Positions 34,742 to 42,875 of a stretch of 64,000 nt of DNA are shown piece by piece. The notes below the pieces were generated by a model that searched no databases, was not told where the DNA came from, and was given only the letters and a program-made list of their open reading frames with translations. Each line of letters begins with the position of its first letter. The stretch's first letter is position 1. The position numbers were made by a program, and so were the translations under genes. The stretch comes from JAKANT01 sp035502095 (GTDB lineage Bacteria > Pseudomonadota > Gammaproteobacteria > Burkholderiales > Burkholderiaceae_F): positions 309,777 through 373,776 of the forward strand of contig DATJUX010000011.1 of NCBI GenBank assembly GCA_035502095.1, written 5' to 3'.

Positions 34742-35734
34742 ATGGCAACCGCCGGCGAAAAAACCAAGTCGACAATCATCATCAAGCGCATCAAGAAGGG
34801 CGCGCACGGCCACCACGGCGGCGCCTGGAAGATCGCCTACGCCGACTTCGTCACCGCGATGATGGCGTTCTTCCTGCTGATGTGGCTGCTCGGCTCGACC
34901 ACCAAGGGCGACCTGAAAGGCATTGCGGATTTTTTCGCCTCCCCCCTGCAGGTGGCGATGACAGGCGGCTCGGGCGCCGGCGACGCGAACTCGGTGATCC
35001 AGGGCGGCGGTGCCAGCCTCACCGACCAGACCGGACAGGTCAGGCGCGGCAACGACGAAGAGAAGAAGAAACGCCGCCAGCAGCGCGAGCGCGAGGAACG
35101 CGCACGCATGGAAGAGCTAAAGCTCAAGATGGAAGGCGCGCTCTTCGCCAACCCCAAGCTGGCCGACTTGCGCAAGCAGATCCGGGTCGAGGTCACCCCC
35201 GACGGCCTGCGCATCCAGATCGTCGACGACTTCAACCGCCCGATGTTCGCGCTCGGCGGCGCGCAGGTGCAGCCGTACATGCGCGATCTCCTGCAGGAGA
35301 TCGGCAAGGTGCTGAACCAGGTCGACAACAAGATCGCGCTGTCGGGCCACACGGACGCCACCGTGTACGCCGGCGGCGATCGCGGGTATTCGAACTGGGA
35401 GCTGTCGGCCGACCGCGCCAACGCCTCGCGCCGCGAGCTCGTCGCCGGCGGCATGGACCCGGCCAAGATCGTGCGCGTGGTGGGGCTGGCCGACTCGAAC
35501 CTGCTGGTCAAGGACGACCCGAAGAATCCGCTCAACCGGCGCATCTCGATCATCGTCATGAACAAGATCGCCGAGGAGCGCATGAACCAGGCCGGCGGCG
35601 AAATCGAAGCGGGCAGGCTGGACGAGGTCAAGGAGTCGCTCCCGTCCGAGCCGCACGCCGCGGCCCCAGCCGGCGAACAGGCTGGCGCGGTTGCCGCCGT
35701 CGCCCCGCCGACGGCCGCGACGGGGCCGCAATGA
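34742..35734 (+). CDS. motB: Flagellar motor stator protein MotB
   Basis: 330 residues. A single membrane helix holds the proton-binding aspartate in AYADFVTAMMAFFLLMWLLG. The periplasmic OmpA-like domain has IALSGHTDATVYAG and LSADRANASRRELVAGGMDP for peptidoglycan anchoring. A charged, lysine/arginine-rich plug-linker lies near residue 100. The Ala/Pro-rich tail is dispensable-looking. It follows motA by 15 bp. Confidence 0.97.
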   Translation: MATAGEKTKSTIIIKRIKKGAHGHHGGAWKIAYADFVTAMMAFFLLMWLLGSTTKGDLKGIADFFASPLQVAMTGGSGAGDANSVIQGGGASLTDQTGQVRRGNDEEKKKRRQQREREERARMEELKLKMEGALFANPKLADLRKQIRVEVTPDGLRIQIVDDFNRPMFALGGAQVQPYMRDLLQEIGKVLNQVDNKIALSGHTDATVYAGGDRGYSNWELSADRANASRRELVAGGMDPAKIVRVVGLADSNLLVKDDPKNPLNRRISIIVMNKIAEERMNQAGGEIEAGRLDEVKESLPSEPHAAAPAGEQAGAVAAVAPPTAATGPQ

Positions 35735-35864
35735 GGCAGCGACGCTGCAGCAAGCCGCGCCCGAACGCGGCGCTTTATCGAAGGATCGTTGCCGCCCCCG
35801 CGCGGCAGACTCGTGGCAGCGGCCGCGCCTGCGCGCGCCGTGGCCAGTTCGCAGGAGAAGTCGA

Positions 35865-36251
35865 ATGAGTACCGATGCCCGCTTCCTGATCGTCGACGAT
35901 TTCTCGACCATGCGCCGGATCGTGCGCAACCTGCTGAAGGAAATCGGCTTCTCCAACGCCGAGGAAGCCGAGGACGGCCAGGTCGCGCTCAACATGCTCA
36001 AGGCGGCGAAGTTCGACTTCGTGGTCTCGGACATCAACATGCCGAACATGAACGGCTTCGAACTGCTCAAACACATGCGCGCCGACGAGTCGCTCAAGGG
36101 CATACCCGTGCTCATGGTGACCGCCGAGGCGAAGAAGGAAGACATCGTCGCGGCCGCTCAGGGTGGCGCGAGCGGCTACATCGTCAAGCCGTTCACCAAG
36201 GCGACGCTCGAAGAGAAAGTGCAGAAGATCCTGCAGAAGGTAACCGCCTGA
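35865..36251 (+). CDS. cheY: Chemotaxis response regulator CheY
   Basis: 128 residues from ATG 35865 with AGGAG upstream. A single receiver domain: acidic pair in FLIVDDFSTMRRIVRNLLKE, phospho-acceptor in FVVSDINMPNMNGFELLKHM, and the conserved T and K in VLMVTAEAKKEDI and YIVKPFTKATLEEKV. Phosphorylated CheY binds FliM and changes motor direction. cheZ follows after 11 bp; cheA and cheW are not in the window. Confidence 0.97.
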   Translation: MSTDARFLIVDDFSTMRRIVRNLLKEIGFSNAEEAEDGQVALNMLKAAKFDFVVSDINMPNMNGFELLKHMRADESLKGIPVLMVTAEAKKEDIVAAAQGGASGYIVKPFTKATLEEKVQKILQKVTA

Positions 36252-36262
36252 GGGCGACGGCC

Positions 36263-37072
36263 ATGGCAAGCAGCGTGCACGCCGAGGTCCTCGACCTCTC
36301 CGCCGACACCAGGCCCGCCCGCGGCCGGCGCAGGAAGCGCGCGGTCGCGGCTGCGGGTGCGGAAGTCAACGACGGCGTGGCCATCATCGGCGACACCAGC
36401 GGCGCCGTGTCCCTCGCCGCGACCGGCCCGGACGCGGCGATGCCGGCCCAGGACATCTATCACCGCATCGGCAACCTGACGCGGGTGCTGCACGACGCCT
36501 TGCGCGAACTCGGCTACGACAAGGATCTCGCCGCGACGCGCGAACACCTGCCGCACGCGCGCGATCGCCTGGCCTACATCGCGCGCGTGACCGGCGAAGC
36601 GGCCGAAAAGGTGCTCAACGCCGTCGACCATGCGCGCACCGTACAAAGCGAACTGGTCCAGCAGGCAACGAGCCTGCGCATGCGCTGGCAGGCGGTGCGC
36701 CTGTACGCGGCCGGACAGATCGGCGCGCACGAGCGCGCCACGCCGGCGGGCCGCAGGCTGGTCGACGAAACGTGCGCATTTTTCGCCGGCCTCGATGGCC
36801 AGGCCGACCGCACCCAGGCGATCCTGACCGACATCATGCTGGCGCAGGACTTCCACGATCTCACCGGCCAGGTGATTCGCAAGGTGGTCGCGCTGGCGCA
36901 CGATATGGAAGAGCAGCTCGTGCGGCTCCTGCTCGAAACCACGCCGGCGGAACAGCGCAAGCGGGTCGAAGCGGAGCGGCTCGCAGGACCCGTGGTCAAC
37001 CCGCGGGGCCGCGAGGACGTCGTCACCGACCAGGCACAGGTCGACGACCTGCTCGCTTCGCTCGGCTTCTAG
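36263..37072 (+). CDS. cheZ: CheY-P phosphatase CheZ
   Basis: 269 residues. The catalytic region DIMLAQDFHDLTGQVIRKVV contains the D and Q used for dephosphorylation. The C-terminal helix AQVDDLLASLGF is the CheY-binding tail. A disordered, basic N-terminal part of about 60 residues precedes the four-helix bundle. It is coupled to cheY. Confidence 0.96.
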   Translation: MASSVHAEVLDLSADTRPARGRRRKRAVAAAGAEVNDGVAIIGDTSGAVSLAATGPDAAMPAQDIYHRIGNLTRVLHDALRELGYDKDLAATREHLPHARDRLAYIARVTGEAAEKVLNAVDHARTVQSELVQQATSLRMRWQAVRLYAAGQIGAHERATPAGRRLVDETCAFFAGLDGQADRTQAILTDIMLAQDFHDLTGQVIRKVVALAHDMEEQLVRLLLETTPAEQRKRVEAERLAGPVVNPRGREDVVTDQAQVDDLLASLGF

Positions 37073-37116
37073 TCCATCGACCATCGCGGAGCGCCCGCCG
37101 GCGCAACGTCCTTTCG

Positions 37117-38430
37117 ATGCCACCCGACGACGCCTCCGGCACGGATTCCGCGTCGACGCCCGAAGGCGACGCCCACTATCTGACCGCCGTCGCCGCGGTC
37201 GGCGACTCGCGCAAGCTCGCGGTGGCGCGGTCGATCTATGCCGCCAGCGGGATGAAGCTTCTCGATGCCGGCGCGAGCCTGAGCAGCCGCACGCTGGACC
37301 GGCTCGTCGGCCACCGCCTCGCCACGCCGCTCGAGGACAGCGTCGCGCTGGAAGGCGTGCTGACGCCGGCCGCCGTGGTGGCGCGTACGCGCGAACTGGC
37401 GCGCACCCATGCGCTGCTCGACCGGTTCGCCGCCGGCAACGGCAAGGAGGAGAAGACGTGGGCGCTCCTCGCACGGGCGCCGCTGCCGCCCTCGATCCTG
37501 TTTCGCCTCACCGTCGCGCGCGAGAAGTTTGCCGACCTGTACGACCACTCGTTGCGAGCGGCGCTGGTCGCGCTTTTCCTCGGCATCGGCGGACGCCTCA
37601 GCGAGCGCGAGCTCGAGCTGCTTGCCACGGCGGCCCTGATGCACGACTTCGGCATGCTGCATGCCGACCCCGCTCGGTTTGCGGCGGAACGCCCGCTCGA
37701 CGCGGCAGCGCGCCGCCAGCTGCGCGCGCATCCGCTGACCGGCATGCTGATCGCACAACGCGAGCCGCGGCTCAGCCCGGTCATCGCCACCGCCATCCTG
37801 CAGCACCACGAACGGCTCGACGGCAGCGGCTATCCGACCGGCGCCAAGGCGGAGCAGATCACGCGGCTGGCACGCATCCTGATGCTGGTCGAAGTCGTGC
37901 TCGCCATGGTCGAGCACCGCCCGCACATGCCCGAGCTGCAGCTGTCCCTCATCCTGCGTGCCAACCACCGCGGCTTCGACCGCGAGCTCGCCGGCCTGCT
38001 GCTTGCCGCCCTGCCCCGCGTCGAGGCAAGCGAAGCGGAGGCGAGCGATGCCGGCGTCTCGAACCGGCTCGCCGACGTGCTCGCCGGGTGGGATCGCATC
38101 AAAACCGATAGCATCCCGGGCGGGGCAGAAGGCAACGCGCGCGCCTTCATTGGCGAGCGCATGGCGAGCGTGCGGCGTTTCCTCGCGGATGCCGGAGTCG
38201 ATCCGGCCGGCGCCGGCTCGGCACAGGCGACGCTCCCGGACGATCCCGCGGCGATTGCCGAGTCGAACGGCGTGATGAAAGAAGCGCTGTGGCACGTGCG
38301 GCAGATCGCCTACGACGCGACCCTGCGCTGGCCGCAGCTTGGCGCGGGCGACGGCTCGTCGGTCGATCCCGCACTGCACGACTGGTTGCGCCGGGCCAGC
38401 GACCAGGCAGGATCGGCCACGTCCCAGTAG
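37117..38430 (+). CDS. HD-GYP domain protein, likely c-di-GMP phosphodiesterase-related
   Basis: 437 residues from ATG 37117, 44 bp after cheZ. The HD-GYP motifs are in the order YDHSLRAALVALFLG, ALMHDFGMLHADP (HD; the usual K of HDxGK is M), LRAHPLTGMLIAQRE, then LQHHERLDGSGYPTGAKAEQ. The late DxxDA position reads VEVVLAMVEH, so one metal ligand may be lost. About 115 residues after the domain are unassigned. It may link c-di-GMP to motility; whether it is active is open. Confidence 0.85.
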   Translation: MPPDDASGTDSASTPEGDAHYLTAVAAVGDSRKLAVARSIYAASGMKLLDAGASLSSRTLDRLVGHRLATPLEDSVALEGVLTPAAVVARTRELARTHALLDRFAAGNGKEEKTWALLARAPLPPSILFRLTVAREKFADLYDHSLRAALVALFLGIGGRLSERELELLATAALMHDFGMLHADPARFAAERPLDAAARRQLRAHPLTGMLIAQREPRLSPVIATAILQHHERLDGSGYPTGAKAEQITRLARILMLVEVVLAMVEHRPHMPELQLSLILRANHRGFDRELAGLLLAALPRVEASEAEASDAGVSNRLADVLAGWDRIKTDSIPGGAEGNARAFIGERMASVRRFLADAGVDPAGAGSAQATLPDDPAAIAESNGVMKEALWHVRQIAYDATLRWPQLGAGDGSSVDPALHDWLRRASDQAGSATSQ

Positions 38431-38446
38431 GTTCGCCGGCGCGCGC

Positions 38447-38761
38447 CTACGAGAGGCCGAGCAGCCGGCCGATGCGCGCGATGTAATCGCCGACCTTGAA
38501 CGCGTCGACCTGCAGCTCGTCACGCACGCTGTGCAGCGTCTCGCGCAGCGCTTGCAATCCGGCGTGCACTTCTTCGTGGGCCGGCTCGGCGGCGAGCGCT
38601 GTGCGCAGCTGTTCGACGTCGGCCCGCAGCCGCTCGACGTGCTCGGCCTCGCCGTTGCCCTGGCGCGCCTGCGCCAGGTCGCGCTCGAGCATGTCGACCA
38701 GGCGCGCGGCCGCATCCAGGTCGATGCGTGGCGATCGGGATGAAGCGGGGGTGGGAGTCAT
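38447..38761 (-). CDS. Small helical protein of unknown function next to fliE
   Basis: 104 residues. Almost all helix with heptad-like spacing: AARLVDMLERDLAQARQGNG, then LRADVEQLRTALAAEPAHEE and LQALRETLHSVRDELQVDAF. The end (YIARIGRLLGLS) could be a short amphipathic helix. No signal or membrane segment. It lies 50 bp after fliE and converges with the HD-GYP gene, so it may share the fliE transcript. Family not recognised. Confidence 0.7.
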   Translation of the reverse strand: MTPTPASSRSPRIDLDAAARLVDMLERDLAQARQGNGEAEHVERLRADVEQLRTALAAEPAHEEVHAGLQALRETLHSVRDELQVDAFKVGDYIARIGRLLGLS

Positions 38762-38811
38762 GTCTGCGCGCCGGGTCGATACTGCCGTGCGCGCAGTCTA
38801 TTGCAGGCGGC

Positions 38812-39135
38812 CTAAACCGGCATCTGCATGATCTGGTCGTAGGCCTGGGCGAGCTTGTTGCGCACCTGCACCGCGGCGGAGAACGAAAGCGAGGCCTTGT
38901 TCATCGCGATCATGGTCTCCTCGAGGCTCACGCCCTGGTTTCCGAGCTGGAACTGGTGTTGCAGTTCGGTGGCCTCGTTCTGGCTCTTGCTCACCGCAGC
39001 AAGCGCGGAGTGCAGCGACGAGACGAAGTCGGTGCCCTGCGCCTGCCCGGCACCCGCCGCGCCGGCGGCGGGCGACATGGCCTTGAGGCGTTCGACCGCC
39101 TGGGCGATCTGCGCGTTGATCGGTGCGATGTCCAT
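38812..39135 (-). CDS. fliE: Basal-body/MS-ring adapter protein FliE
   Basis: 107 residues. The C-terminus is the FliE signature NQGVSLEETMIAMNKASLSF then SAAVQVRNKLAQAYDQIMQM. It joins the MS ring to the rod and is the first rod substrate exported. It is divergent from fliF, with 303 bp between their start codons. Confidence 0.95.
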   Translation of the reverse strand: MDIAPINAQIAQAVERLKAMSPAAGAAGAGQAQGTDFVSSLHSALAAVSKSQNEATELQHQFQLGNQGVSLEETMIAMNKASLSFSAAVQVRNKLAQAYDQIMQMPV

Positions 39136-39276
39136 GACTACCCCGCATGTGAAATCCGCCCTCTCGCACGACGCATCCGGGACGGTTCTTCTTCGGAACG
39201 CAAGCTAACCGGGCCGGCGCGACCTTCGTCCACCGAATTGCGTGCACAAATGGCGGCAATTCGGCGCGGCGCGGCG

Positions 39277-39300
39277 GTGTAGGAAGAAACCTTACTCGCC
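39277..39300. promoter_or_regulatory. RcsB-box-like operator between fliE and fliF
   Basis: GTGTAGGAAGAAACCTTACT followed by CGCC, 21 of 24 bases identical to 32360-32383. It lies in the fliE-fliF divergent gap, about 140 bp from each start codon. The rest of the gap shows no sigma-28 or sigma-54 site. Confidence 0.6.
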
Positions 39301-39438
39301 CACCCGGGCAAGGCTGAAACCACGGCCTTATCCGGTGTTCCGCGCCCTCAAGGTTTCCAAATAATGCTTTCGCACCCTGGCACGAGGCACGGCAGCGAAG
39401 GTTTGCGCGCGTGCCACATAGCGACCGATATCCACGCA

Positions 39439-41070
39439 ATGGACAACGCCGTCATCCCCAGCACCGCGGTCCCCGTCAGCGTGTTCGCCCGCATGTCGGC
39501 GCGCACCAAGGGCATGCTGGTCCTCGGCGTCGCAGGCCTCGCGGCGCTGATCGCGGCCACCTGGCTGTGGAGCGCCACGCCGACCTACCGCGTCCTGTTC
39601 ACCAACCTTTCGGACCGCGACGGCGGCGCGATCATCGCGCAGCTGTCGCAGATGAACATTCCCTACAAGAACGCCGACGGCGGGACGATCCTGGTGCCGC
39701 AGGAAAAGGTGCATGAGGCGCGCCTGAAACTCGCCTCGGCCGGCCTGCCGAAGGGATCCGTGGTCGGCTTCGAAGTGATGGAGACGCAGAAGTTCGGCAT
39801 CACCCAATTCCAGGAACAGGTCAACTACCAGCGCGCACTCGAGGGCGAGCTTGCGCGGTCGGTGCAATCGCTCGCGCCCGTGGCCTCGGCGCGCGTGCAC
39901 CTCGCGCTGCCCAAACAGTCGGGCTTCCTGCGCGACAAGCAGCCACCGACGGCTTCGGTGTTGATTCAGCTGCACAACGGCAAGGTGCTCGACCGCGCGC
40001 AGGTCGCGGGCATCGTGCACCTGGTTTCCTCCTCCGTGCCCGAGCTCTCGCCGAAGAACGTGTCGGTGGTCGACCAGGCCGGCAACCTCCTGGCATCGGA
40101 GCAGGCCGGCGGCGCCGGTCTCGACGCCGCGCAACTCGACTACGTGGCGCAGATCGAGGCCAACACGATCAAACGCATCGAGGACATCCTCGCGCCGATC
40201 GTCGGGCCGGGAAACGTCCGCGCGCAGGTCACCGCCGACGTCGATTTCTCGCAGATCGAGAACGTCGCCGAAACGTACGGTCCCAACCAGGCGACCGACA
40301 AGGCCGCGATCCGCTCGCAATCGACCAACGAGAGCGCGACTCCCGGCGCGAGCTCGCCGCAAGGCATCCCCGGCGCGCTGTCGAACCAGCCGCCGGTGCC
40401 GCCCACGGCGCCGATCAACGGGCAGGCCGCACCGCTGAACGCCAACCAGGCGGCCGCCGCGGCCACCGGCAACAGCACGCGCCGCGAGGCCGTCACCAAT
40501 TTCGAGGTGGACAAGACGGTGCGCCACACGCGGCAGGCGAGCGGCCAGATCCGCCGCCTGACGGCGGCCGTGGTCCTCAACTATCGCGCGGGCAAACCCG
40601 ACGGCAAGGGCACGGCGCAGGCGACCGCGCTGTCGGACAAGGAGCTGCAGAACGTCACGGCGCTGGTGCGCGAAGCGATGGGGTTCAACCAGCAGCGCGG
40701 CGATTCGCTCAACGTCGTCAACGCGCAGTTCAGCACGCCCGATGTCGGCCCGGTCGAGGCGGTCCCGGTCTGGAAGCAGCCGGACGTGATCGCGCTGGCC
40801 CAGGAAGCCGGCAAGGCGACGCTGTTCCTGTTGCTGACCCTGATCGTCGTGTTCGGTGTGGTGCGGCCCGCGTTGCGCAGCATCGGCACGCGCGCGGTCG
40901 TCGTCCCCGCGGCGGGCGAGGCCCCGGCGCAGTCGGCGCTGCCCTCCGCCAAGGGCGACGGCGGCTCGACGCTTTCGCCGCTCGAGCAGATGCGCCAGCT
41001 CGCCAAGAATGATCCGGCAACCGTCGCCAACGTCGTCAAGGCGTGGGTCGGGACGGAGCAGAAGAGCTGA
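39439..41070 (+). CDS. fliF: MS-ring protein FliF
   Basis: 543 residues from ATG 39439 (MDNAVIPSTAVPVSVFARMS); the frame is open 25 codons further upstream but without FliF-like residues. The first membrane helix is GMLVLGVAGLAALIAATWLW, followed by the ring-building region FTNLSDRDGGAIIAQLSQMN. The second helix is ATLFLLLTLIVVFGVVRPAL. The C-terminus (LEQMRQLAKNDPATVANVVK) binds FliG. It overlaps fliG by one base in TGATG. Confidence 0.96.
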   Translation: MDNAVIPSTAVPVSVFARMSARTKGMLVLGVAGLAALIAATWLWSATPTYRVLFTNLSDRDGGAIIAQLSQMNIPYKNADGGTILVPQEKVHEARLKLASAGLPKGSVVGFEVMETQKFGITQFQEQVNYQRALEGELARSVQSLAPVASARVHLALPKQSGFLRDKQPPTASVLIQLHNGKVLDRAQVAGIVHLVSSSVPELSPKNVSVVDQAGNLLASEQAGGAGLDAAQLDYVAQIEANTIKRIEDILAPIVGPGNVRAQVTADVDFSQIENVAETYGPNQATDKAAIRSQSTNESATPGASSPQGIPGALSNQPPVPPTAPINGQAAPLNANQAAAAATGNSTRREAVTNFEVDKTVRHTRQASGQIRRLTAAVVLNYRAGKPDGKGTAQATALSDKELQNVTALVREAMGFNQQRGDSLNVVNAQFSTPDVGPVEAVPVWKQPDVIALAQEAGKATLFLLLTLIVVFGVVRPALRSIGTRAVVVPAAGEAPAQSALPSAKGDGGSTLSPLEQMRQLAKNDPATVANVVKAWVGTEQKS

Positions 41071-42074
41071 TGGCGCTCGACGAGGAAGGCCTGGAGCAGG
41101 CCGCGATCCTGTTGATGTGCGTCGGCGAGGCGGAAGCGGCCGAGGTCTTCAAGTTTCTTTCGCCCAAGGAGGTGCAGAAGCTCGGCGAGACCATGGCGCG
41201 CATGAAGACCATCCCGCGCGAGAAACTCGAGAAGGTGATCGTCGCGTTCAACAAGACCAAGGACGAGCAGTTCTCGCTGGTCGGCGACACCGGCGCGTTC
41301 GTGAGCCAGGTGCTGCGGCGCGCGCTGGGGGACGAGAAGGCGAACATGCTGCTCGATCGCATCCTGCAGGGACGCGACATCTCCGGCATCGAGGCGCTCA
41401 AGTGGATGGATCCCGGTTCGATCGCCGAACTGCTGAAGCAGGAACACCCGCAGATCGTCGCCTCGATCCTCGTGCACCTGGAGCGCGATCACGCCTCCGA
41501 GGTGCTGCGCCATTTTCCCGAGCGCATGCGCAACGAAGTGCTGGTGCGCATCGCGACGCTCGACGGCATCCAGCCGCAGGCGTTGCGGGAACTGAACGAG
41601 GTGCTGTCCAAGGTGCTCGCCGGCGGCGAGAAGCTCAGGAAGGCGACCCTGGGCGGCACCAAGGCGACCGCTGAAATCCTCAACTTCCTCGGCGCGCAGC
41701 TCGAGACCGCGGCCGTCGAGTCGATCCGCGAGCACGACTCCGACCTGGCGCAGAAGATCCTCGACCAGATGTTCACGTTCGAGAACCTCGACGCCCTCGA
41801 CGACCGCGCGATCCAGACGCTGCTGCGCGAGGTGCAGAGCGAATCGCTCATCGTCGCGCTCAAGGGCGCCGACCAGGACCTGCGCGAGAAGATCTTCAAG
41901 AACATGTCGAGCCGCGCGGCCGAGATGCTGCGCGAGGACCTCGAAGCCAAGGGACCGGTGCGCGTGTCCGAAGTCGAGGCCGAGCAGCGCGAGATCCTGA
42001 AGATCGTCCGCCGCCTGGCCGACGAAGGCCAGATCCAGCTCTCGTCGGGCGGCGGCGATGACCAGTTCATATAG
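41070..42074 (+). CDS. fliG: Motor switch protein FliG
   Basis: 334 residues from ATG 41070, which overlaps the fliF stop. EQAAILLMCVGEAEAAEVFK is the N-terminal FliF-binding domain; the middle has IVASILVHLERDHASEVLRH. The C-terminal torque helix has LDDRAIQTLLREVQSESLIV, with charged residues that meet MotA. Length is normal. Confidence 0.97.
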   Translation: MALDEEGLEQAAILLMCVGEAEAAEVFKFLSPKEVQKLGETMARMKTIPREKLEKVIVAFNKTKDEQFSLVGDTGAFVSQVLRRALGDEKANMLLDRILQGRDISGIEALKWMDPGSIAELLKQEHPQIVASILVHLERDHASEVLRHFPERMRNEVLVRIATLDGIQPQALRELNEVLSKVLAGGEKLRKATLGGTKATAEILNFLGAQLETAAVESIREHDSDLAQKILDQMFTFENLDALDDRAIQTLLREVQSESLIVALKGADQDLREKIFKNMSSRAAEMLREDLEAKGPVRVSEVEAEQREILKIVRRLADEGQIQLSSGGGDDQFI

Positions 42075-42083
42075 CAAACGATC

Positions 42084-42172
42084 CTTGACGCGGGTTTCGC
42101 GGATGAACGCGGATGAAGACGAAATCGCTCTCGTCCCCGCAAGCCCCATCGATCCGCGTAGTCCGCGTCAAG
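42084..42172. repeat. Inverted-repeat element in the fliG-fliH gap
   Basis: The ends CTTGACGCGGGTTTCGCGGA and ATCCGCGTAGTCCGCGTCAA(G) are imperfect inverted copies. ACGCGGATGA units lie inside. About 89 bp, non-coding; same family as 8164-8237 and 33580-33608. Confidence 0.7.
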
Positions 42173-42190
42173 AGCCTTTCAGGGGTCCCC

Positions 42191-42859
42191 ATGGGTGCAT
42201 CTGATCAGAAGAGCTTCCGCGGCTTCATTCCCAAGGAGCAGATCGGCGAGGCTTCGACGTGGGAGTTCGCTTCGCTGACCGGCGAGGCCGGCACGCGCAG
42301 CACGCCAGGACAGCTCACCGACCGCGAGCGGCGTGCCTTCGAACGCGGCCGGGCGCAGGGCCACGCCGAAGGCCAGGCCGCCGAGCGCCGGGTCAAGGCG
42401 GAAGTCGGAGCGCAGATCGCGCAGCTGGTCGACCAGCTGGCGGGCCGGTTCGCGGAGCTGCACGAAGGCGGCGCCGACGCGCTGCTCGAGCTCGCGTTGA
42501 CGATCGCGCGCCAGGTCGTGCGGCGGGAGATATCCCTGCAACGCGACGCCCTGCTCCCGGTGGCACGCGAAGCGGTGTCGATGATCGCCGACCAGCACGC
42601 GCACCCGCGCGTCTTCCTCAATCCGCAGGACTTCGCGCTGTTGCGCGCCGATTTCGAAGCCGACGGCCTGTTCAAGGGCTGCCGCTTCATCGCGGATGCC
42701 CGCATCGGACGCGGCGGCTGCCGCGTCGAGACCCCCCAGGGCGACATCGACGCGACCCTGGCGACACGCTGGGAACGCGTGCTCGCCGCGCTGGGCGCGA
42801 GCGACGGCAGCGGCACGATCGAGATGCCGCTGGCCGGCATGCCACCGCAACCCGAGTAG
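42191..42859 (+). CDS. fliH: Flagellar export ATPase regulator FliH
   Basis: 222 residues from ATG 42191, preceded by AGGGG; frame extension upstream is repeat DNA. The N-terminus has FRGFIPKEQIGEASTWEF. A Gly- and Arg-rich helix (AFERGRAQGHAEGQAAERRV) with GxxxG-like spacing follows. The C-terminal domain has LELALTIARQVVRREISLQR and RIGRGGCRVETPQGDIDATL. It holds FliI inactive and brings it to the gate. Confidence 0.94.
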   Translation: MGASDQKSFRGFIPKEQIGEASTWEFASLTGEAGTRSTPGQLTDRERRAFERGRAQGHAEGQAAERRVKAEVGAQIAQLVDQLAGRFAELHEGGADALLELALTIARQVVRREISLQRDALLPVAREAVSMIADQHAHPRVFLNPQDFALLRADFEADGLFKGCRFIADARIGRGGCRVETPQGDIDATLATRWERVLAALGASDGSGTIEMPLAGMPPQPE

Positions 42860-42875
42860 CGAAGGCACGCAATCG

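Noticed and set aside
35754..35776. GCCGCG/CGCGGC hairpin between motB and cheY
   Set aside because: Short stem and no T run. It does not look like a terminator that would split the operon.
39378..39395. TGGCAC resembling a sigma-54 -24 box before fliF
   Set aside because: No TTGC-type -12 element at the required distance. With flhDC present, sigma-54 control of fliF is not expected.
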